Below, piece by piece: positions 25,562-34,506 of a DNA stretch of 46,884 nt. The notes under the pieces are model-generated. The model saw nothing but the letters and a program-made list of their open reading frames with translations, was not told the origin of the DNA and did not search any database. Source of the stretch: Sphingobacterium thalpophilum (lineage in GTDB: Bacteria; Bacteroidota; Bacteroidia; Chitinophagales; Chitinophagaceae); the NCBI GenBank assembly GCA_945871875.1, contig CAMBYC010000004.1, positions 1-46,884 on the forward strand. The letters run 5' to 3'. A program made the translations under genes and the position numbers. Positions within the stretch are counted from its first letter, which is position 1. Each line of letters begins with the position of its first letter.

Positions 25562-26503
25562 TTAGTTTGTTGATGATATCAATTGTAAAATATAATCTTC
25601 TGGGATATTATATTTGTTTGACAACTCTTCATTAGAAAAATTTCTAGATTTAATGTCTTGCACTAATAACAACATTTGATTAAAAGCCAATTGTTTACCC
25701 TTTTCCATTCCTTTTTCCATTCCTTTTTCCATTCCCTTTTCCATTCCCTTTTCTATTCCCTTTTCTATTCCCTTTTCTATTCCCTCAGCCATTCCCATTT
25801 CAATAGCTCCTCTCATTATAGAATTGTGTGTTCTAATATTATCCATATATCGGTCATGGGCTCGTATCTCTTTGATAGTATATGAATTTTGTTCAAGTAG
25901 CCCAACAGCATCTAAAACAAATCCATACTTCTCAATATCTTCTTTTGATAGATTTTTATAAAAATTGGGATCCATAAGAAATTTTAACCAGTGATGTAAT
26001 TCATTTTCTTCATCAAATTTAACTAATTTCTCCCATTTTGATAACTCAATAAATATAATTTCTGCTTCAACAAATTGATGATTTAAATTTTTTGTATTTA
26101 AAAATTTGAAGTTGTTTATATACTCATTGGTTTCAGGAAATGCATCTTTAAAAAGAATGTTTACTGAATAGATTGGCTTTAATTCTGTATAGTCTTCTCC
26201 TAATTTTAACTGTTGTGCATATAATTTGGAAAGGTTAAAATACGCACGCTGCAAAAATGAAGGAAAATAGATTAACTGCATTTCTACTATAAATTGCCGA
26301 CCCAATTGATCGATACAATGCACATCTACAACAGTAGTTTTTCCATTACCAATTGTAGGATTTAATTCATTTGGCAGATAATTTGCATTAGTAATAGGAA
26401 TTGGATGATTTAGTATTGAATTCAGAAATGCAATAAGATACTTTTGATTTTCGCCAAAAATACGCTTGAAACTCACGTCTGATTTAGGATCTAATAAATT
26501 CAT
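25562..26503 (-). CDS. Rpn family (PD-(D/E)XK) nuclease/putative transposase
   Basis: Start chosen at ATG 26503 (MNLLDPKSDVSFKRIFG, 313 residues), which is the usual family beginning; the frame also has a TTG at 26533. Family signs are DPKSDVSFKRIFGE, then the PD-(D/E)XK core with VVDVHCIDQLGRQFIVEMQL, where the Asp and the ExQ part of the nuclease site are visible. Experimentally studied Rpn proteins promote RecA-independent recombination and cut DNA. The C-terminal part carries a run of EKG tetrapeptides encoded by a 12-bp tandem repeat (25697-25792). It could be active or a domesticated copy. Confidence 0.88.
   Translation of the reverse strand: MNLLDPKSDVSFKRIFGENQKYLIAFLNSILNHPIPITNANYLPNELNPTIGNGKTTVVDVHCIDQLGRQFIVEMQLIYFPSFLQRAYFNLSKLYAQQLKLGEDYTELKPIYSVNILFKDAFPETNEYINNFKFLNTKNLNHQFVEAEIIFIELSKWEKLVKFDEENELHHWLKFLMDPNFYKNLSKEDIEKYGFVLDAVGLLEQNSYTIKEIRAHDRYMDNIRTHNSIMRGAIEMGMAEGIEKGIEKGIEKGMEKGMEKGMEKGMEKGKQLAFNQMLLLVQDIKSRNFSNEELSNKYNIPEDYILQLISSTN
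25697..25792 (-). repeat. 12-bp tandem repeat inside the Rpn gene
   Basis: Eight consecutive 12-base units read on the minus strand as ATGGAAAAGGGA or close variants and code MEKG/IEKG seven times plus one diverged MAEG. Unit gain or loss keeps the reading frame, so the protein length can vary by four residues per step. Confidence 0.95.
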
Positions 26504-26624
26504 TGAATTGTATTTTATACCTAAAAGTAACAAGCAATTGAAATGTGTTATACAGTGGTTTAACCACTTTAAATAAGTATTTTAACGGCAATTTCAGCGT
26601 TAAACTGTTAATTTTGACTAATTC

Positions 26625-27266
26625 TTAACTCTTAATTTTCTTGTAGTATTTACACAATTCACTTACACCACAATTATCACATTTTGGATTACGGGCTATA
26701 CACGTGTATCTGCCATGTAAAATTAGCCAATGGTGAGCTTTATGCACCATATCTTTAGGGATATGTTTGATGAGTTGTTGTTCTGTTTGTAATGGTGTTT
26801 TAGCATTTGTGGTTAATCCTAATCTTGCAGAAACCCTAAATACATGGGTATCTACTGCCATATTTGGCTGTTGGTCAATAACTGATGTAATTACATTTGC
26901 TGTTTTTCGTCCAACACCCGGTAGTTTAATTAATTCCTCTACATTCATAGGTATTTCACTACCAAATTCCTCAACAAGCATTTTAGCCATCCCTATAAGA
27001 TGTTTGCTTTTATTGCTTGGGTATGAAATACTTTTAATTAATGCAAATATATCTTCAAAACTTGCATTTGACAAAGCCTGTGCATCTGGAAATTGTGCAA
27101 AAATATGAGGGGTTGTCATATTTACCCTTTTGTCTGTACATTGGGCAGATAAAATAACTGCCACCAACAATTGAAAGGGATTGTCATACATCAACTCTGT
27201 TTCCGGTTTTGGAACAGCAACTGAAAAATATTCAAGTATAGCTTCAAACCTTTGTTTTTTTGTCAT
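26625..27266 (-). CDS. nth: Endonuclease III
   Basis: A base-excision DNA repair glycosylase/AP lyase. The start is taken as ATG 27266 (213 residues), with the TTG one codon earlier ignored. The helix-hairpin-helix LPGVGRKTANV contains the catalytic Lys, and MAVDTHVFR holds the catalytic Asp. The [4Fe-4S] cluster loop near the C-terminus fits C-x6-C-x2-C-x5-C (CIARNPKCDNCGVSELC). A promoter-like TTTG-N20-TACCTTTG lies directly against the start codon. Length is normal. Confidence 0.96.
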   Translation of the reverse strand: MTKKQRFEAILEYFSVAVPKPETELMYDNPFQLLVAVILSAQCTDKRVNMTTPHIFAQFPDAQALSNASFEDIFALIKSISYPSNKSKHLIGMAKMLVEEFGSEIPMNVEELIKLPGVGRKTANVITSVIDQQPNMAVDTHVFRVSARLGLTTNAKTPLQTEQQLIKHIPKDMVHKAHHWLILHGRYTCIARNPKCDNCGVSELCKYYKKIKS

Positions 27267-27298
27267 CAAAGGTAAATTTACACCAAATTTTTTGCAAA
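27267..27298 (-). promoter_or_regulatory. Putative nth promoter abutting the start codon
   Basis: Minus strand: TTTG (27295-27298), a 20-base spacer, then TACCTTTG (27267-27274). This matches the Bacteroidota -33/-7 arrangement. The -7 box ends one base before the ATG, so transcription would begin at or inside the first codons. Confidence 0.5.
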
Positions 27299-27303
27299 CA
27301 ATT

Positions 27304-27543
27304 TTAAGCTGATTTCACAATGTTTGAAACCGCTGCATACTTCAGAATGGAGTCTATTGATTTTTGGTTTGGCTTATATGTAATTGTATCCAAAACAGCC
27401 AAAGTAGATTTTAATTGATCTAATTCGTTGTGAATATCCCAATTTTCTTCAATTAGGTTTCTTACTGTTTCACTTTCTGTAGTATTCATTTCATTGAAAT
27501 GATACTTAATTAAATTTTCTGTTGTTAATTTGTTGGTTCCCAT
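27304..27543 (-). CDS. Small unknown protein, possible anti-sigma-like N-terminal fragment
   Basis: 79 residues. The N-terminal half (LTTENLIKYHFNEMNTTESETVRNLIEENWDIHNELDQLKSTLAVLD) resembles the helical N-terminal region of Bacteroidota anti-sigma-like proteins, but no zinc-binding His/Cys set and no membrane segment are present. No firm family is recognised. It is read in the same direction as nth and 34 bases upstream of the nth TTG/ATG region. Codon use looks real. Confidence 0.6.
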   Translation of the reverse strand: MGTNKLTTENLIKYHFNEMNTTESETVRNLIEENWDIHNELDQLKSTLAVLDTITYKPNQKSIDSILKYAAVSNIVKSA

Positions 27544-27717
27544 GATAATGAGTCTTATCCGTAAAGGTTTAAGTTTTACGGGAGGTAATTTAATGGCTGT
27601 TCATTTTCAAGGGGGTAAACAGATACGGTTGGTTGTGGATGGGATATTTTGGATTGGACTATTCTTATTAAAAACGGTAACAGTTATTTAATATTGCACC
27701 GTTTACAAAATGATTTT

Positions 27718-28002
27718 TCATTTTTCAATTGTGTATAAATCTTCATTGTCTTTTTTCATTAAATATTTTTCTCTAGCAATTTTTTCAATATTGATAGAGT
27801 TTTCTCTTAAATTCAATAATTCAGTTTTAGACTTTTCAATCTCTTGTTTATAATGTTGTTTTCTTTCTGTAAGTTGAGTTAATTCTTGTTTTCTTTTTAT
27901 AATTTGGAAAACATTAAACCTATCAAAGAACGATATCCATATTATAAAAAAAACAGAAGATAGCAGGTATTTATTTGATATCCACTTGGTAAACTGTTTC
28001 AT
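27718..28002 (-). CDS. DivIC/FtsB-like septum formation initiator protein
   Basis: 94 residues. A short N-terminal cytoplasmic part, one membrane segment (about 12-25), then a coiled coil (IKRKQELTQLTERKQHYKQEIEKSKTELLNL) and a short C-terminal tail with EKIAREKYLMKKDNEDLY, the usual signature of the FtsB/DivIC family. These proteins join the divisome at the septum. Length is typical. It appears to be a separate unit from the small gene 174 bases downstream. Confidence 0.88.
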   Translation of the reverse strand: MKQFTKWISNKYLLSSVFFIIWISFFDRFNVFQIIKRKQELTQLTERKQHYKQEIEKSKTELLNLRENSINIEKIAREKYLMKKDNEDLYTIEK

Positions 28003-28404
28003 TTTTTAAATATATAAATATTTTTTAAATATATCAAAGTATAAATCAATGAATTTTATCATTTTATAAAATCAACCCTAATTGTTAATTATATAAAGGA
28101 AAATTTACAATTATAATGAGTTGAAAATGATAATTGTATTTACGATTTGATATATAATTTAGATTTTGACTACTTAATCTAAGTGTTTTTATTCTGCAGA
28201 ATCTATATTAGCTTTTGCAACAATTATTTGTAGCCAAAGTCACTTTTAAAACATTTGTTCTAAAAGAAAAATAGTTTTAAAAATACATCTTTTATTTAGA
28301 AACAAAAAATCAACGAAGAATAAAAAAATATTGCTCTTACAGCAAATTCCTCTGATATTATTTCACTTTGAACATTAAACATTGAACATTGTTATATTTG
28401 CACT
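28003..28404. other. AT-rich intergenic region with korA promoter
   Basis: 402 bases between divergent genes, with no credible coding region or tRNA. A short direct repeat ATTTTTTAAATATAT occurs at 28001-28015 and 28020-28034. A GAACATTAAACATTGAACAT run lies at 28370-28389, and the korA -7 box at 28393-28400. The rest shows nothing recognisable. Confidence 0.6.
28367..28400 (+). promoter_or_regulatory. Putative korA promoter
   Basis: TTTG (28367-28370), 22 bases, then TATATTTG (28393-28400). The -7 box is a perfect TAnnTTTG. It ends 4 bases before the ATG at 28405, so the mRNA may be leaderless or nearly so. Confidence 0.6.
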
Positions 28405-30258
28405 ATGGGTGTTAAAGATGAGTTACTCAATGATGTAGTTATTAAATTTGCTGGTGATAGTGGCGATGGAATGCAATTAACAGGAAGCCAATTTACCAAC
28501 AATACAGCTTTAATGGGAATGGATTTAGCAACATTTCCCGATTTTCCTGCTGAAATTCGTGCTCCTCAAGGCACAATTCCAGGTGTAAGTGGTTTTCAAT
28601 TGCGTTTTTCTTCTTCACCAGTATTTACTCCTGGAGATGCTTGTGACGTTCTTGTTGCAATGAATGCTGCGGCTCTAAAAAGTAACCTTAAAGTAATCAA
28701 AAAAGGCGGTAGAATTATCGTAAATACTGATGGTTTCGATAGTAAAAATCTCCGGCTTGCCAATTACCCAGAAGGTATTAATCCATTAGAAGACAATTCT
28801 TTGGATGGTTTTGAGGTAATTAAGATGGATGTTACTAAAATGACTCGTGAAGCGTTAAAAGAATTTACGCTTGGTACAAAGGAGAAAGACCGTGCAAAAA
28901 ATATGTTTGTTCTCGGTTTCCTTTATTTTATGTATAACCGTGATATGGACAATACCATCACTTTCTTAAAAGATAAATTTGGTAAGAAAGATGATATCTT
29001 AAACAGCAATATAAAGGCTTTACAAGCTGGCTATAATTTCGGTGATACCACCGAAACGCTTACGCCTCGTTTTACGATGGCTAAAGCCAAAATGCAACCA
29101 GGAACATATCGCTCCATTATGGGAAACCAAGCTTTGAGTTATGGTTTGATTGCAGCTTCTCAACAATCTGGCATTCCTTTATTTTTGGGTTCTTATCCTA
29201 TTACTCCTGCCTCTGATATTCTTCACGAATTAAGCAAACAGAAAAGTTTCGGTATCCGTACATTCCAAGCCGAAGATGAAATAGCTGCTATTACTGCTGC
29301 AATTGGTGCAAGTTATGGCGGTTCTTTAGCTATTACAACTACTTCCGGACCAGGATTAGCCTTAAAAGCTGAAGCTATGGGACTTGCTGTAATGATGGAA
29401 ATTCCTTTGTTGATTATTGATGTACAACGTGGTGGACCATCAACTGGATTGCCTACAAAAACAGAACAAAGTGATTTGTTGCAAGCATATTATGGTAGAA
29501 ATGGGGAATGCCCAATGCCTGTAATATCTGCACGCACTCCTAGCGATTGTTTTGATTCCGTGTTTGAAGCGGCTCGCATCTCTTTACAACACATGACTCC
29601 AGTTATTTTTCTAAGTGACGGTTACATTGCAAACGGTGCAGAACCTTGGCGTTTCCCACAAACGGTTGATTTGCCTGAAATTAAAGTTAACTTTAAAACT
29701 GAACTTGCAGAAGGAGAAGAAAAATATTTGCCTTATTTGCGTGATGAAAAACTCGTTAGACCTTGGGCTTTACCAGGAACGCCCGGTTTAGAACATCGTA
29801 TCGGCGGATTAGAGAAGCAAGACATCACTGGAAACGTTAACTACGAGCCCGAAAATCACCAACACATGGTTCTGGTTCGTGAAGCTAAAGTAGAGAAAAT
29901 CGCAGATTTTATTCCTGAACAAGAACTTGATAATGGTCCAGAATTTGGCGACTTATTGGTTATAGGTTGGGGCAGTACCTACGGAACCATTAAAAGTGCA
30001 GTAGTTGATTTGCTTGAAGAGGGTTGCTCAGTTTCTCATGCACATATTCGTTATATCAGACCTTTTCCTAAAAATTTGGGTGAGATGATTAAACGTTTTA
30101 AAAAGGTTTTGGTTCCTGAAATTAATAATGGACAATTGGTTAAAATCTTACGCGATAAATACCTTGTTGATGCAATACCTTATAATAAAATTATGGGTAT
30201 TCCAATTACAAAAACAGAGTTGGTTGATAAAATGAGAGAAATAATCAATAATGGTTAA
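28405..30258 (+). CDS. korA: 2-oxoacid:acceptor oxidoreductase, fused gamma-alpha subunit (KorA-like)
   Basis: 617 residues. The N-terminal gamma-type domain shows VIKFAGDSGDGMQLTGSQF and FPAEIRAPQGTIPGVSGFQL; the alpha (pyrimidine-binding) domain contains GNQALSYGLIAAS, YPITPASDI, TTTSGPGLALKAEAMGLAV and RGGPSTGLPTKTEQSDLLQA. Such enzymes (2-oxoglutarate or related 2-oxoacid:ferredoxin oxidoreductase) convert 2-oxoacids to acyl-CoA and reduce ferredoxin. The thiamine-diphosphate-binding beta subunit (KorB) normally follows in Bacteroidota but is absent; the next gene is on the other strand. The name KorA reflects the family, not a proven substrate. Confidence 0.9.
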   Translation: MGVKDELLNDVVIKFAGDSGDGMQLTGSQFTNNTALMGMDLATFPDFPAEIRAPQGTIPGVSGFQLRFSSSPVFTPGDACDVLVAMNAAALKSNLKVIKKGGRIIVNTDGFDSKNLRLANYPEGINPLEDNSLDGFEVIKMDVTKMTREALKEFTLGTKEKDRAKNMFVLGFLYFMYNRDMDNTITFLKDKFGKKDDILNSNIKALQAGYNFGDTTETLTPRFTMAKAKMQPGTYRSIMGNQALSYGLIAASQQSGIPLFLGSYPITPASDILHELSKQKSFGIRTFQAEDEIAAITAAIGASYGGSLAITTTSGPGLALKAEAMGLAVMMEIPLLIIDVQRGGPSTGLPTKTEQSDLLQAYYGRNGECPMPVISARTPSDCFDSVFEAARISLQHMTPVIFLSDGYIANGAEPWRFPQTVDLPEIKVNFKTELAEGEEKYLPYLRDEKLVRPWALPGTPGLEHRIGGLEKQDITGNVNYEPENHQHMVLVREAKVEKIADFIPEQELDNGPEFGDLLVIGWGSTYGTIKSAVVDLLEEGCSVSHAHIRYIRPFPKNLGEMIKRFKKVLVPEINNGQLVKILRDKYLVDAIPYNKIMGIPITKTELVDKMREIINNG

Positions 30259-30287
30259 TAACCCAAATATAATTTGTAACCAATTAA

Positions 30288-30316
30288 ATTACAAGTTTTT
30301 ATAGAATACTTGTAAT
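30288..30316. terminator. Weak hairpin between convergent korA and LytTR genes
   Basis: ATTACAAG (30288-30295) and CTTGTAAT (30309-30316) form an 8-bp stem with a 13-base loop; T-rich sequence follows. It may end transcription from korA. Confidence 0.4.
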
Positions 30317-30436
30317 ATTTTATCAAAACAAATTATTTTAATAAAACATTATCAATAAATTTATTTTTAGATGATGTAATTGTTAGATTGCGTGATTTAT
30401 ATTTAAAAAAATGAATAGTCGATTTAAAAATGTTAG

Positions 30437-31183
30437 TTACAAAGACATTAATTCTTTGAATTTAACTGCTTGTCTGCGACTGATTTCTAGTTTTTCGCCA
30501 CCTTTAATTTCCAACATTAATCCTCCATTAAAGTAGGGTTCAACTTTTTCAATCATACGCATATTTACAATGTATTTGCGATTTGCTCTGAAGAAAACCT
30601 TTATATCTAATCTTTCTTCAAGAGCATTGAGAGATTTTAAAATAAGCGGTTTATTGGTGCTGAAATGAACTTTTGCATAGTTGCCAACAGATTCAAAGAG
30701 TCTAATTTCAGAAAGTTTTACAAACCAACAACGTTCGCCATCTTTTACAAAAACTTGGTCGTGTTCATATAAAACATTGTTGTTTAATATGTTCTCACTT
30801 CTTGTAATGCGTAATTTTTCATCTTGTACTGCTAATTTATGAATAGCGTCTGTTAGTCTTTTAGGATCTACTGGTTTTAAAAGATAATCTAAGGCATTAA
30901 CTTCAAAAGCTTTAAGTGCATATTCGTTGTATGCAGTAGTAAAAATAACTTGTGGTGAAGGTTCCAATTCTGCAAGCAGATCAAATCCAGATTTTCCTGG
31001 CATCTGTATATCTAAAAATATTAAATCAGGATCGAGTTCTTCAATTTTTTGTTTGGCTTCTTGTGCATTTGATGCTTCACCTATAATTTCAATTTCAGGA
31101 AATTCTGCCAATAATTTTCGCAATTCAACTCTGGCAAGCCTTTCATCATCAATAATTAATACTTTTTTTTCCATGTTTTTCAA
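30437..31183 (-). CDS. LytTR family response regulator
   Basis: 248 residues. The receiver domain occupies ~8-125, with acidic pocket IIDDE, phosphorylation site Asp58 in LIFLDIQMPG, the FTTAYNEYA segment and conserved Lys in DYLLKPVDP. The C-terminal LytTR DNA-binding domain spans ~150-245 (VFVKDGERCWFVKLSEIRLFES, FFRANRKYIVNM, LEISRRQAVKFKEL). It lies 26 bases after the sensor kinase gene, with which it should form one two-component system. Another in-frame ATG sits 3 codons in and could equally be the start. Confidence 0.94.
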   Translation of the reverse strand: MKNMEKKVLIIDDERLARVELRKLLAEFPEIEIIGEASNAQEAKQKIEELDPDLIFLDIQMPGKSGFDLLAELEPSPQVIFTTAYNEYALKAFEVNALDYLLKPVDPKRLTDAIHKLAVQDEKLRITRSENILNNNVLYEHDQVFVKDGERCWFVKLSEIRLFESVGNYAKVHFSTNKPLILKSLNALEERLDIKVFFRANRKYIVNMRMIEKVEPYFNGGLMLEIKGGEKLEISRRQAVKFKELMSL

Positions 31184-31209
31184 TATTTAGTAATTTTTTA
31201 TAGTATAGG

Positions 31210-32259
31210 TTATGTTAAAAAAGGAATCTTCACTTTTGCTTCTACTAAGTTTTCAGCAACATTATAGATATCAAACGATGCTTTTTTGCCATACAAAAGA
31301 AAAAGCCTATTGTAGGTGCTTTGCAATCCAAAACCAGTTTTAGGATGATTGTTATCAAAAAATCCAGTATTTCTTATTAAAACAACAAGATTGTTTTCTT
31401 CGCAATTGGCAATAATTTGGATTAAGCCACCTTCAATAGTTTTCCCAATTCCGTGTTTAATGGCATTTTCAACCAATGTTTGCAGCATCATCATAGGAAC
31501 TTGTTGGTATAATAATGATTCTGCTATTTGAAAGTCTATCTGCAAGCGTTCTTCAAAACGAATTTGTTCTAAAATTAGATAATCTTTTACTATGTCTAAT
31601 TCTTTTCCTAAAGTTACAGTCTCCACATTTTCTGCTTGCATACTGCTTCTTAGAATATTGCTCAATCCGGTTACAGCAAGTCTTGCTCTTGAAGGGTTTT
31701 CGTCAATCAATGCTCTTATACTATTGAGTGCGTTGAATATAAAATGTGGGTTTATATGAGCTTTTATTGTTTTTAATTCCAACTCTTTAACATGGGTTTC
31801 TAATTTTAATGTATCTATTTGTTGGTTACGCGATTGTTTACTAAAATTATAGACTGCATAAATTAAATTCCAAATAAAAAGATATACAAACGCATGAAAA
31901 ATATTTGATAATGCCAAATAAGTTCTTGGCAATTGGTTTTCTTCAGCATACCTAAGGTTTAAAATTTTAATCATCACCGTTTCCAATAATCCAACCCAGA
32001 TTGCAAAAACAATCGTTCCCAATATTAAACTTATAATTTTTACAAGCATTGATTGTTGCATCAATCTAAATTGTACAATTCCGATTCTAATGAGATGAGA
32101 AGCAAATAGTGCTATGGATACAAAAACCAATAACCTCCCAACAAATAAATTATCAAATCTTTTAAACGTAAAAGCAAAAAAGGCATTCGTCAAAATGAAA
32201 AATCCCCAACCACAAATTTGAAAAAGCCAATACCTATTAATTTTATTCCCTAGCACCAT
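31210..32259 (-). CDS. LytS/YehU-type sensor histidine kinase
   Basis: Start chosen at ATG 32259 (349 residues); a TTG two codons earlier is possible. The N-terminal ~140 residues contain about four membrane segments without a recognisable extracellular sensor domain. The kinase core has the HisKA_5-type signature AHINPHFIFNALNSIRALID, whose His in NPHF is the predicted phosphoacceptor, and an HATPase region with LVENAIKHGIGK and FGLQSTYNRL. It is expected to phosphorylate the adjacent LytTR regulator. The signal sensed is unknown. Confidence 0.93.
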   Translation of the reverse strand: MVLGNKINRYWLFQICGWGFFILTNAFFAFTFKRFDNLFVGRLLVFVSIALFASHLIRIGIVQFRLMQQSMLVKIISLILGTIVFAIWVGLLETVMIKILNLRYAEENQLPRTYLALSNIFHAFVYLFIWNLIYAVYNFSKQSRNQQIDTLKLETHVKELELKTIKAHINPHFIFNALNSIRALIDENPSRARLAVTGLSNILRSSMQAENVETVTLGKELDIVKDYLILEQIRFEERLQIDFQIAESLLYQQVPMMMLQTLVENAIKHGIGKTIEGGLIQIIANCEENNLVVLIRNTGFFDNNHPKTGFGLQSTYNRLFLLYGKKASFDIYNVAENLVEAKVKIPFLT

Positions 32260-32458
32260 AATCAATTAGTAATTTACACAATTTGTTATTATTTATATTA
32301 TAGATTTATTTAAACAGTATAATAGATTAATAGGCAGTTATTAATCAGGATTAGCGGTTGCTGATATAATTTATCTTTTTTGTGGTAGTATAAAACTTTA
32401 ATCGTAAGAAATTGTTAAACTTGCATTAAATTGTAACACTAATGGGCGATCATTTGCC

Positions 32459-32466
32459 TATTTTTG
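32459..32466 (+). promoter_or_regulatory. Putative -7 box of dxs
   Basis: TATTTTTG fits TAnnTTTG and lies 23 bases before the ATG at 32490. It lies downstream of the in-frame ATG at 32442, which argues against that earlier start. No -33 box was found at the standard distance. Confidence 0.45.
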
Positions 32467-32489
32467 CAATCTTATTTAAGCAAGTTTAC

Positions 32490-34424
32490 ATGAAGTATAT
32501 TCCTGGGCCAATTTTAGAGAAGATAAACAACTCAAGTGACGTAAAGCAGGTGAGTAAAGATGATTTGCATCAGTTGTGTGATGAGCTTAGACAATATATA
32601 ATTGATATAGTAAGTGTTGAAGGTGGCCACTTTGCAGCCAGCCTTGGTGTTGTAGAACTTTCGGTGGCGTTACATTATGTGTTCAACACTCCTTACGACC
32701 AACTGGTTTGGGACGTAGGTCATCAAGCGTATGGTCACAAAATTTTAACTGGAAGAAAAGAGAATTTTCATACCAACCGAAAGTATAAAGGATTAAGTGG
32801 TTTCCCTAAGCGAAGTGAAAGTGAATACGATACATTTGGCGTTGGTCATTCTTCCACCTCAATTTCTGCCGCCTTGGGGATGTCTATTGCCTCAAAATTA
32901 AAAGGTGAAAAAGATCGTCAATGTGTTGCAATAATAGGTGACGGTGCATTAACTGCAGGAATGGCTTTCGAAGCCATGAACCATGCTGGTGTATCAGATA
33001 CAAATACCCTCATCATTCTCAACGACAATTGCATGAGCATCGACCCCAATGTAGGGGCACTCAAAGAATACCTCACAGATATTACAACATCTCCAACTTA
33101 CAATAAAGTTAAAGATGAAATTTGGAAAGCTTTAGGCAAATTGCCTGTGGGAAAAAATTTTACTAGAGAAATGGCGAGTAAACTCGAACACTCTGTAAAA
33201 GGATTTGTAAACAAAAGCAGTAACCTTTTTGAAGCAATGAAACTTCGATATTTTGGTCCAATTGATGGCCACAATATCACCAAATTGGTTGATACGCTTC
33301 AAGACCTTAAAAATATTCCAGGTCCTAAGATTTTACATATTATTACAGTAAAAGGTAAAGGATATGCTTTAGCAGAAAAAGATCAAACCAAATGGCATGC
33401 ACCAGGTTTGTTTGATAAAGTAACAGGCGAAATCTTTAAAAAAGTTTACGATACACCCCAAGCTCCAAAATATCAAGATGTATTTGGACATACTCTTTTA
33501 GAATTGGCGGAAATCAACCCTTCTATCATGGGAGTTACGCCGGCAATGCCTTCGGGGTCTTCAATGAAAATTATGATGGATAAAATGCCACACCGAGCAA
33601 TTGATGTAGGTATTTGTGAACAACATGCGGTTACATTGAGTGCTGGATTGGCAACACAAGGGATGAGGGTGTTTTGCAATATTTATTCATCTTTTATGCA
33701 ACGTGCGTTTGACCAAGTTGTACATGATGTAGCCATACAAAAACTACCCGTTGTGCTTTGTTTAGATAGAGCTGGACTGGTAGGAGAGGATGGTCCAACG
33801 CACCATGGGGCTTATGATATCGCCTATATGAGATGTATTCCCAATTTGATAGTAAGTGCACCAATGAATGAGGCAGAACTCAGAAATTTGATGTACACCG
33901 CTCAATTGGAATCAACAGAATATCCAATGGTAATAAGGTATCCTCGTGGAGAGGGCGTAATGCCAGAATGGAAAACTGAAATGAAAGCGATTAAGATTGG
34001 CACAGGAAGAAAATTAAGAGATGGTCAAGATATTGCCATTTTAACAATTGGCCACCCTGGAAACTTTGCAGCGTCTGCAATAAGAAACCTTAAAACTTAC
34101 GGAATTCAACCATCACATTACGATATGCGTTTTGTAAAACCATTAGATGAAGCAATGTTGCATGAGGTTTTTTCAAAATACACTAAAATCATTACAGTAG
34201 AAGATGGCACTATTGTTGGCGGATTTGGTTCAGCAATTCTAGAATTTATGGCGATGAACAACTACAGTGCTACAGTTAAAATGTTAGGCATTCCAGACAG
34301 TTTAGTAGAACATGGCACCTTAAAAGAACTTCACCGCGAATGTGGATATGATGTTCAGGGAATTGAAGATACGGTTAAGGAAATGATATTAATTAAGAAT
34401 TATGAATTAGGAATTAAGAATTAA
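32490..34424 (+). CDS. dxs: 1-deoxy-D-xylulose-5-phosphate synthase
   Basis: 644 residues from the ATG at 32490 (KYIPGPILEKINN); the longer frame from 32442 is less likely because of the promoter box at 32459. It condenses pyruvate and glyceraldehyde 3-phosphate in the first step of the MEP isoprenoid pathway. Thiamine diphosphate motifs are clear: WDVGHQAYGHKILTGR, VGHSSTSISAALGM, IIGDGALTAGMAFEAMNHAG and LNDN. The transketolase C-terminal halves follow (DVGICEQHAVTLSAGLA, EDGPTHHGAYDIAY). The last residues (IKNYELGIKN) are encoded by an AT-rich repeat that also invades the convergent neighbour. Confidence 0.96.
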   Translation: MKYIPGPILEKINNSSDVKQVSKDDLHQLCDELRQYIIDIVSVEGGHFAASLGVVELSVALHYVFNTPYDQLVWDVGHQAYGHKILTGRKENFHTNRKYKGLSGFPKRSESEYDTFGVGHSSTSISAALGMSIASKLKGEKDRQCVAIIGDGALTAGMAFEAMNHAGVSDTNTLIILNDNCMSIDPNVGALKEYLTDITTSPTYNKVKDEIWKALGKLPVGKNFTREMASKLEHSVKGFVNKSSNLFEAMKLRYFGPIDGHNITKLVDTLQDLKNIPGPKILHIITVKGKGYALAEKDQTKWHAPGLFDKVTGEIFKKVYDTPQAPKYQDVFGHTLLELAEINPSIMGVTPAMPSGSSMKIMMDKMPHRAIDVGICEQHAVTLSAGLATQGMRVFCNIYSSFMQRAFDQVVHDVAIQKLPVVLCLDRAGLVGEDGPTHHGAYDIAYMRCIPNLIVSAPMNEAELRNLMYTAQLESTEYPMVIRYPRGEGVMPEWKTEMKAIKIGTGRKLRDGQDIAILTIGHPGNFAASAIRNLKTYGIQPSHYDMRFVKPLDEAMLHEVFSKYTKIITVEDGTIVGGFGSAILEFMAMNNYSATVKMLGIPDSLVEHGTLKELHRECGYDVQGIEDTVKEMILIKNYELGIKN

Positions 34425-34506
34425 ATTTTAGATTGGCCATTTAAGTAGTTTATATCCGTTAAATTTAAATATAAAATCCTTAATTCCTAATCCTTAATTC
34501 CTAATT
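34405..34506. terminator. Inverted repeat between convergent dxs and MBL genes
   Basis: AATTAGGAATTAAG (34405-34418) is perfectly complementary to CTTAATTCCTAATT (34493-34506); a near copy of the second arm lies at 34479-34491. One arm is within dxs, the other covers the stop of the convergent MBL gene, so transcripts from either side would form a hairpin. Confidence 0.65.

Noticed and set aside
26554-26568. AGTGGTTTAACCACT palindrome upstream of the Rpn gene
   Set aside because: Only a 5- to 7-bp stem and no T tail; too weak to call an operator or terminator.
27548-27691. A 47-codon plus-strand frame upstream of the 79-residue gene
   Set aside because: No family resemblance, no clear promoter, and it overlaps the likely promoter region of the opposite-strand gene.
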